DNA from: Bacillota bacterium
GTDB taxonomy: Bacteria > Bacillota > Sulfobacillia > JAJZYS01 > JAJYTV01
Length of the DNA: 9,635 nucleotides
Assembly: GCA_021786135.1 (NCBI GenBank)
Contig: JAJYNV010000330.1
Span: 1-9,635, forward strand
Direction of reading: 5' to 3'
Shown here: one piece after another, positions 5,629 to 9,635 of the stretch
Position numbering within the stretch: the first letter of the stretch is position 1
Layout: every line of letters starts with the position of its first letter
Notes under the pieces: generated by a model
The model's database searches: none
The model's input: only the letters and a program-made list of their open reading frames with translations
Told to the model about the DNA's origin: nothing
Translations under genes and position numbers: made by a program

Positions 5629-6328
5629 TCTTACGAGCATGATGTGGAAGGAGTTTGCGGAGGTCGTCGGCAACCAGCGATCCCTCCGCGTATTTGGCAT
5701 CGCCGTGATCATCATGAGCGTCCTGCCTTCGATCACGGCCCGCCATGCGGTCGTCAACCCGATTGTTCTGCTCCTGCTGCGCGTGGTCTATATCCTGTTC
5801 GCAACCGCGATCGTGGTGGCCAACACTGCACCGGACCTCGTGTTGCACGAGCGGGTGGGCCGTACACTCGACTACCTTCTCGCCACCAGACTTCCGGACA
5901 GCGCGATTTTCGGTGGCAAGGTGATCGTCGCTGCCGCGATCGGCTACGTTGCCGCTCTTGTGGCGGTTGTCCTGCAGCTCGTGTTCGGGGCTTTGCTATC
6001 TGGTCATGGCTGGAGTTGGCTCTATCTCGCGGATCCGGTGGGGATAATCCTGGCGTTCGGAATGTCGGCAGCGGTCTCGCTTTACGTGGCTGTTGTCGGC
6101 ACCTTTGTCGCGTTGCGCGTCGGGGATCAACGGAGCGCGTACCTCGTGACGGTACTCAGCATCGGCATCTGGGTGATTCCGTTCCTTCTCGGATGGATCC
6201 ACCTAGGTGCCACGACGGCATGGTTTGCGCAGGCCACCGAGGTGTTCGGGGCTGTCTCGATCGTCCTCGGCGTGCTTGGGGTACTTCTCTTTCGTCGCGA
6301 GATGCTCGTCCTATATCTGCAGGAGTAG
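5621..6328 (+). CDS. ABC-2 type transporter, permease subunit
   Basis: The 235-residue product has six hydrophobic segments (about 24-38, 47-69, 101-126, 139-165, 172-191 and 205-224). It carries the ABC-2 permease landmark between helices two and three, HERVGRTLDYLLATRLPD (76-93) followed by the IFGGK that begins helix three. An N-terminal amphipathic stretch (MMWKEFAEVVGN) precedes helix one. Two ATG codons are possible: 5615 has the run GGGGG (5608-5612) only two bases upstream, whereas 5621 has it at eight bases, so 5621 is preferred. Either way the gene overlaps the end of the ATPase gene, as expected for coupled subunits. Together they should form a half-size exporter of two ATPases and two permeases. 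The hairpin at 6361-6395 probably ends the operon. Confidence 0.88.
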   Translation: MLDLTSMMWKEFAEVVGNQRSLRVFGIAVIIMSVLPSITARHAVVNPIVLLLLRVVYILFATAIVVANTAPDLVLHERVGRTLDYLLATRLPDSAIFGGKVIVAAAIGYVAALVAVVLQLVFGALLSGHGWSWLYLADPVGIILAFGMSAAVSLYVAVVGTFVALRVGDQRSAYLVTVLSIGIWVIPFLLGWIHLGATTAWFAQATEVFGAVSIVLGVLGVLLFRREMLVLYLQE

Positions 6329-6360
6329 GGGACTTAGTCGCGCGAGCCTGTCCAGCGGCG

Positions 6361-6395
6361 AAAGGCTGACGTGTTCCCGGCTCCGGTCAGCCCTT
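6361..6395 (+). terminator. Terminator-like hairpin after the ABC operon
   Basis: AAAGGCTGAC (6361-6370) pairs with GTCAGCC (6386-6392) and, past one unpaired C, TTT (6394-6396), around a 15-base loop. The core GGCTGAC/GTCAGCC stem is perfect. It starts 32 bases after the permease stop. Only three T follow, so it is a weak intrinsic terminator by textbook standards. Confidence 0.4.
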
Positions 6396-6609
6396 TGGGC
6401 GGAACTTTCAGAGTGCACACTGCGCGAGGCATCGGGCAGCGTCCTCGCCGCAGGCTGCAGTCGCGTGCGGCCGCAAGGCCTCGCCGCCGGGGAAGCACGA
6501 CCGATTTCGCGCCGTGACAGCTACCGCAGCTGGCAAGCGCCCTGCTGACAACAGAGGGAGCATCGCTGAACATGGGGGAGGAACCAGTGCTGAGGCGGCG
6601 TGCGCCAAC

Positions 6610-6762
6610 ATGACCGCCGTCTACGCCCGCGTCACCCGCCGTAGGCTTGAGGCCATCTACCAGATCCACCGCCGCTTGCGCGCCGCCGGTTCGTACTTGA
6701 CCTTCACCGTCGGCGCCTGCGCCCATGCACTCGAGGACTCGGCCACGCCCAGGTGGAGGTGA
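6610..6762 (+). pseudogene. Possible remnant of a tyrosine recombinase C-terminus
   Basis: A 50-codon stretch beginning MTAVYARVTRRRLEAIYQ resembles the end of phage-type integrases, where the catalytic Tyr lies in a motif such as TAIYARV or TQIYTHV followed by a short helix. Nothing upstream in any frame gives the rest of a recombinase (the Arg and His-x-x-Arg boxes are absent), so if it is one it is a fragment. The frame stops at 6760-6762, inside the first codons of the TauE/SafE gene. The remainder of the 424-base gap (6329-6752) holds the terminator-like hairpin and nothing else I can identify. A chance open frame is an equally reasonable reading. Confidence 0.25.
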
Positions 6763-7508
6763 CCGCTATCGACTGGCTATCGATTGTCGAGGCATCATTT
6801 GTTGTTATGGCGGCGGCGGCCCTGCAGATCAGCACGGGCTTTGGTTTCTCCCTCGTGGCCGTCCCCGTGCTCCTGACGCTGCTTCCCGCGCGTGTCGGCA
6901 TTCAGGTCAACATCCTTCTGTCCCTGGTCATCTCCCTTGTCATGCTCGCACGCACCCACACGGAGCTGGAAAAACCTCTCTTGAGGCATCTGGTCCTGGG
7001 GAGCATATTTGGTCTCCCCCTTGGCATCTTGGCGTTTCTCTCGCTGTCCATCCGCGACATCAAGCTTGGTCTAGCGCTCGCCATCCTGGCCGTGACTGTC
7101 ATTCTGATGACCCGGGTGCGCTTCGTGCGAACCGCCTCCCGCGACCGAGTCGTGGGCTTCCTTGCGGGATTCTTCGGAACCAGCGTGGGCGTACCGGGAC
7201 CACCGCTGCTCGCCTACATGGCGGGAGCGGCGGAGGCGAAGGCTCTGGTGCGAAGCACCTCGCTTACCTTCTATCTGGTGGTATACGGGGCTGCATTTCT
7301 GTTGCAGGCCTTTACCGTGGGGATCGGCGGCCATCTGCTGTCTCTGTCTGCCGTGATGCTTCCCGCCGTCGCCATCGGCATGGCGCTCGGACAGAAGGTT
7401 TTCGCGCATCTTACGCCCGTGGCGTTTCGCCTGCTGCAGTACGGCATCTTGATCGGTACCGGCTGTTATCTCCTGTTCTCTTGGCTGGCGTCGGGGCCGT
7501 TCCGCTAG
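6753..7508 (+). CDS. Sulfite exporter TauE/SafE family membrane protein
   Basis: The 251-residue product is a polytopic membrane protein with seven to eight hydrophobic helices, the usual length for TauE/SafE. The two-fold internal repeat of the family is visible. The first half has STGFGFSLVAVPVLL (27-41) and the second GFLAGFFGTSVGVPGPPLL (135-153), each a glycine-rich loop ending in Pro. Members move anions such as sulfite, sulfonates or organic sulfur compounds, but sequence alone does not give the substrate here and there are no sulfur-metabolism neighbours. The start is uncertain: GTG 6753 and GTG 6759 are both in frame and a purine-rich AGGTGGAGG overlaps them without proper spacing. 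It appears to be transcribed alone. Confidence 0.88.
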   Translation: MEVTAIDWLSIVEASFVVMAAAALQISTGFGFSLVAVPVLLTLLPARVGIQVNILLSLVISLVMLARTHTELEKPLLRHLVLGSIFGLPLGILAFLSLSIRDIKLGLALAILAVTVILMTRVRFVRTASRDRVVGFLAGFFGTSVGVPGPPLLAYMAGAAEAKALVRSTSLTFYLVVYGAAFLLQAFTVGIGGHLLSLSAVMLPAVAIGMALGQKVFAHLTPVAFRLLQYGILIGTGCYLLFSWLASGPFR

Positions 7509-7755
7509 TCTCCTTATAGGTAACCTGGGCGCTATGCTTCGTTGCCTTTTCAGCCCCGACACCATCGCACAGGGAATGCGGCCTGGATAGTTGGCGCACC
7601 GCAATGGGGCGCCATTCGCGACGGCAAACGTTCCGCAAGCGGATGGTCAACGCTGGGTAGTCGGTGCCGAACGCCGTCGAAGATATGTTAGTATTTAGTA
7701 TACGGACAACGTGGAGTACTCCTCCGAGGGCGCATGGGTGATGCGGTTAGTCGCA

Positions 7756-7784
7756 TTGCGTTACCCGACAGGGCCGGCTAAGAT
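7756..7784 (+). promoter_or_regulatory. Candidate promoter of the YdeI-family gene
   Basis: TTGCGT (7756-7761), a 17-base spacer and TAAGAT (7779-7784) lie about 70 bases before the ATG. The -35 matches at three and the -10 at four of six positions, with ideal spacing. The AT-rich element at 7688-7701 just upstream is an alternative. Confidence 0.3.
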
Positions 7785-7841
7785 CCCTGCGGCGCTCCGG
7801 CTGGTCTCTTGGCATTCGGCAAAGAGAAACGAGAAGTCGAA

Positions 7842-7847
7842 GAGGGG
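7842..7847 (+). promoter_or_regulatory. Ribosome binding site that sets the YdeI-family start
   Basis: GAGGGG is followed by eight bases and ATG at 7856-7858. The upstream in-frame GTG at 7847 overlaps this box and is therefore disfavoured. Confidence 0.6.
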
Positions 7848-7855
7848 TGCCCTTT

Positions 7856-8455
7856 ATGGTAGAGCACAAAAGGAATCCCAAGGTTGATGAATTCATAAGC
7901 AGAGCTAAGAAGTGGCAGACGGAATATGATGGATTGAGAGAAATCGTTTTGGAATGTGGATTGACCGAAGAATATAAGTGGATGCATCCGTGTTACACTT
8001 TCGGGGAGCAAAACATTGTTTTGATACATGGCTTCAAGGAATATTGTGCGCTTCTGTTCCACAAGGGAGCGCTGTTGCAGGATGCCTCGGGCATCCTGGT
8101 CCAACAGACTGAAAATGTACAGGCGGCTCGTCAGATTCGGTTTACTAATCTTCAGGAGATCCTTGAAATGGAAGCCGTCTTAAAGTCCTACATTTACGAA
8201 GCCGTTGAAATTGAGAAGTCTGGTTTGAAAGTTAATTTTAAAGATACCTCAGAGTACATAATCCCTGAAGAGCTTCGAAATAAATTCATTGAACTGCCAG
8301 CGTTGGAGACTGCCTTCGACGCACTAACTCCAGGGCGGAGAAGGGCGTACATCCTCTATTTGTCTTCGCCCAAACAATCGAAAACTCGCCAGTCGAGAGT
8401 GGAGAAATATGTGCAGCACATTCTTGATGGAAAGGGGCTAAATGACGCTCCTTGA
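7856..8455 (+). CDS. YdeI-family protein (DUF1801 plus OmdA-type C-terminus)
   Basis: The 199-residue product closely resembles Bacillus YdeI-type proteins as I recall them. A DUF1801 domain spans about 20-120, with LREIVLECGLTEEYKW (27-42), PCYTFG (45-50), IHGFKEYCALLFHKGALL (57-74) and QQTENVQAARQIRF (83-96). A C-terminal YdeI/OmdA-type segment follows: LTPGRRRAYILYLSSPKQSK (157-176) and RVEKYVQHILDGKGL (181-195). The protein is cytoplasmic and its biochemical function is not firmly known; the C-terminal domain has been linked by name to bacteriocin protection. Six sampled 60-base lines average about 42% G+C, and codons such as AAA, GAA, TTT and AAT are common, unlike neighbouring genes. 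This points to recent transfer from a lower-GC donor such as Bacillota or Bacteroidota. No transposase or recombination site flanks it. Confidence 0.9.
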   Translation: MVEHKRNPKVDEFISRAKKWQTEYDGLREIVLECGLTEEYKWMHPCYTFGEQNIVLIHGFKEYCALLFHKGALLQDASGILVQQTENVQAARQIRFTNLQEILEMEAVLKSYIYEAVEIEKSGLKVNFKDTSEYIIPEELRNKFIELPALETAFDALTPGRRRAYILYLSSPKQSKTRQSRVEKYVQHILDGKGLNDAP

Positions 8456-8709
8456 AGTGAACCTGACAGGGCGAGCAACCTCGACCGCAAGCGTGCCAAT
8501 GGGGTGCCGTCGCCGACGTACAGGCCGTTCGTGTTCGGTGCATACTCTCTCCCTCATTCCGAGGAATCGAACTCGTCGACGACCCCGCGGACGTGCCTCC
8601 CAGCTACCCCAGTGACGTCCGTGCTGTGCAATGCGTAGGCGTTCGTCGGTCGTCCGCAAGTGGGGTCCAACGTTCCACCGGTCCATTAGAGCCTTCGGCC
8701 GGCGCGCGG

Positions 8710-9118
8710 GTGAAGAAGTACTACCTGGCCAGCCGGGCCATGATGGTGCGCCCATACGGCATTGGCCCCACCCAGTGGTGCGCGATTTACCAGCTCGCGA
8801 GCGAGGAACCGACGAACCAACGCAACCTCGTGTGCATGCTCGACGGCGAACGGGCGACCTGAGTGGCGTCGTTGCCGCACTCGTGCGCAAGGGCCTCGTC
8901 GACCAGGCGCCCGACCCCGCCGACAAGCACCAGCGGAGGCTGCGAATCACCGACACGGGCACGTCGAACTGTGGAAAGCGCTTCCGGGCCCGATCGCACG
9001 TATCCATGCGATCGCGTTCCTTGGCGCCGACGAAGCTGACCTCGTGACGACCGTCCGAGTGCTCCGCGACGCGACGCTACACCTCACCGAACACCTCTCA
9101 GAAGGAGACGAATCATGA
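8710..9118 (+). pseudogene. MarR-family transcriptional regulator, frameshifted
   Basis: Three reading frames in succession spell one MarR-type winged-helix protein. Bases 8710-8859 give VKKYYLASRAMMVRPYG, IGPTQWCAIYQLASEEPTNQ and NLVCMLDGERAT. Bases 8861-8960 then continue with LSGVVAALVRKGLVDQAPDP and ADKHQRRLRITDTG, the recognition helix and wing. Bases 8964-9118 finish with VELWKALPGPIARIHAIAF and the last 32 residues. Restoring one base near 8859 and one near 8963 joins all three. The N-terminus before 8710 is unclear and may contain another shift; the MMVRPYG stretch also looks a few residues short. The final TGA (9116-9118) overlaps the ATG of the next gene as ATGA, the usual MarR/reductase operon layout. 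Either the gene has decayed or the sequence has base-skipping errors here. Confidence 0.75.
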
Positions 9119-9635
9119 CCATCCTCATCACCGGTGCGACCGGTCTTGTCGGCTCGCGACTGCTGCCCCGCCTTGTCGACGCCGGCGTCGACTGCCGCGC
9201 ACTCGTGCGACCCGGAAGGACGGTACTCAACGGCGTCGCCACCGTCGAAGGAGATCTCCTTGATCCCGAGTCGCTGGCATCGGCCGTTGAAGGCGTGTCA
9301 GCGATCGTGCATCTCGCAGCTGTACTGCGAGTGCTCGACCCCGACGAGATCCGCAGGGCCAACGTCGAGGGCACCCAGAACCTCATTGCCGCCGCGAAGG
9401 CTCACGCCCCGGAGGCGCGGATCATCATGGCGAGCACCGGCCTGGTGTACAACGACGACATTCCCCGTCCGGCGCGCGAGGACGACCCCGCCAATCCGAC
9501 CCGCGCCTACCGGCGAGCAAGCTCGCCGCAGAGAACGCACTCCGGGACAGCGGACTCACTTGGAGTGTGCTCCGCCTCGGGTTCGTGTACGGTGACGGCG
9601 ACGGACACCTGCAATCAGCACCGCAGCTACTCGGC
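9115..9635 (+). CDS. NAD-dependent epimerase/dehydratase family protein, frameshifted and cut by the window end
   Basis: The visible part is the N-terminal two thirds of an atypical or extended short-chain dehydrogenase. It has a Rossmann nucleotide-binding motif TGATGLVG (6-13), an acidic strand end (GDLLD, 47-51), HLAAVLRVLD (67-76), NVEGTQNL (83-90) and the active-site strand IIMASTGLVY (103-112). At Tyr132 (9508-9510) the frame breaks. Adding one C gives AYPASKLAAENALRDSGLTW and then SVLRLGFVYGDGDG in the other frame, restoring the Tyr-x-x-x-Lys catalytic motif. As written the protein would continue in a wrong frame to the window end. The start ATG 9115 has AGGAG at 9103-9107, seven bases upstream, and overlaps the stop of the MarR remnant. 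Its substrate is unknown; control by the MarR protein is likely from the layout. Confidence 0.85.
   Translation, partial: MTILITGATGLVGSRLLPRLVDAGVDCRALVRPGRTVLNGVATVEGDLLDPESLASAVEGVSAIVHLAAVLRVLDPDEIRRANVEGTQNLIAAAKAHAPEARIIMASTGLVYNDDIPRPAREDDPANPTRAYRRASSPQRTHSGTADSLGVCSASGSCTVTATDTCNQHRSYS

Larger units (their letters stand above)
7509..7855 (+). other. Intergenic region with AT-rich repeat and palindrome
   Basis: There is no recognisable gene in these 347 bases. There is a weak hairpin (TGGCGC 7592-7597 with GCGCCA 7609-7614) that could end TauE transcription. A direct tandem repeat TTAGTAT lies at 7688-7694 and 7695-7701, running into GTATAC, and a perfect palindrome GGAGTACTCC lies at 7713-7722. 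The AT-rich repeat stands out sharply from its GC-rich surroundings and could be a promoter or operator. A short open frame from GTG 7711 gives no recognisable protein. Confidence 0.4.

Noticed and set aside
4519..5757. 412-residue minus-strand open frame
   Set aside because: It lies antisense to the ABC ATPase, which has every expected motif; the protein is His/Arg-rich and low complexity, typical of a GC-rich shadow frame.
5644..6369. 241-residue plus-strand open frame over the ABC permease
   Set aside because: It is an Arg/Cys-rich shadow frame; the permease frame has six clean membrane segments and family motifs.
6725..7519. 264-residue plus-strand open frame over the TauE/SafE gene
   Set aside because: It is the +1 shadow of the TauE/SafE coding frame, without membrane segments or recognisable domains.
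7680..8470. Integron cassette around the YdeI-family gene
   Set aside because: GTTAG-type motifs occur upstream but do not match the attC core, and no paired site follows the gene.
8560..8585. tRNA T-arm-like sequence (GAGTTCGATTCCTC on the minus strand)
   Set aside because: No acceptor, D-arm or anticodon stem can be built around it.
8438..9007. 189-residue minus-strand open frame
   Set aside because: It is antisense to the MarR remnant, whose winged-helix sequence is unmistakable; no recognisable product on the minus strand.

Overview
This is a stretch of bacterial chromosome from a GC-rich organism. Most of it is densely coding, with Shine-Dalgarno-led genes, frequent GTG starts, ATGA stop/start overlaps and one probably leaderless gene. 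The gene content (DUF347 membrane protein, HicB-like/DUF4097 pair, ABC-2 exporter, MarR/NAD-dependent epimerase pair) best fits a high-GC Gram-positive (Actinomycetota). That is inference from gene content; there is no rRNA or other taxonomic marker here.

Left arm, minus strand (63-4370). Reading in the direction of transcription, a HicB-like ribbon-helix-helix protein (3918-4370) is followed by a DUF4097 beta-solenoid protein (2944-3894), a possible 60-residue ORF (2714-2896) and a DUF2785 protein (1863-2717). Then comes a separate probable unit: a DUF347 four-repeat membrane protein (919-1707) with its own promoter candidate, followed 13 bases later by a xylose-isomerase-like TIM-barrel protein (63-905).

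Middle, plus strand (4699-6328). A two-gene ABC-2 transporter (ATPase and six-helix permease, overlapping) is divergent from the HicB-like gene. The space between them carries the clearest regulatory signal of the window: two perfect 10-bp palindromes ATGACGTCAT, 11 bp apart centre to centre, flanked by half-sites in the same 11-bp phase. They cover the predicted -10 box and start codon of the HicB-like gene. HicB-like protein, DUF4097 protein and ABC-2 exporter probably form one functional module, with the HicB-like protein as its regulator; no HicA toxin gene is visible.

Right arm, plus strand (6329-9635). A gap with a terminator-like hairpin and a possible tyrosine-recombinase tail precedes a TauE/SafE-family transporter (6753-7508). 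After a 347-base gap lies a YdeI-family gene (7856-8455) of about 42% GC by my count over six sampled lines, clearly more AT-rich than the rest and so probably acquired horizontally. The final 900 bases hold a MarR-type regulator broken by two single-base frameshifts and an NAD-dependent epimerase/dehydratase that is broken by a third and runs off the window. The three clear shifts each look like loss of one base, so this end is either decaying or poorly sequenced. The 254 bases between 8456 and 8709 contain nothing I can identify. No rRNA, tRNA, CRISPR array or complete insertion sequence is visible.
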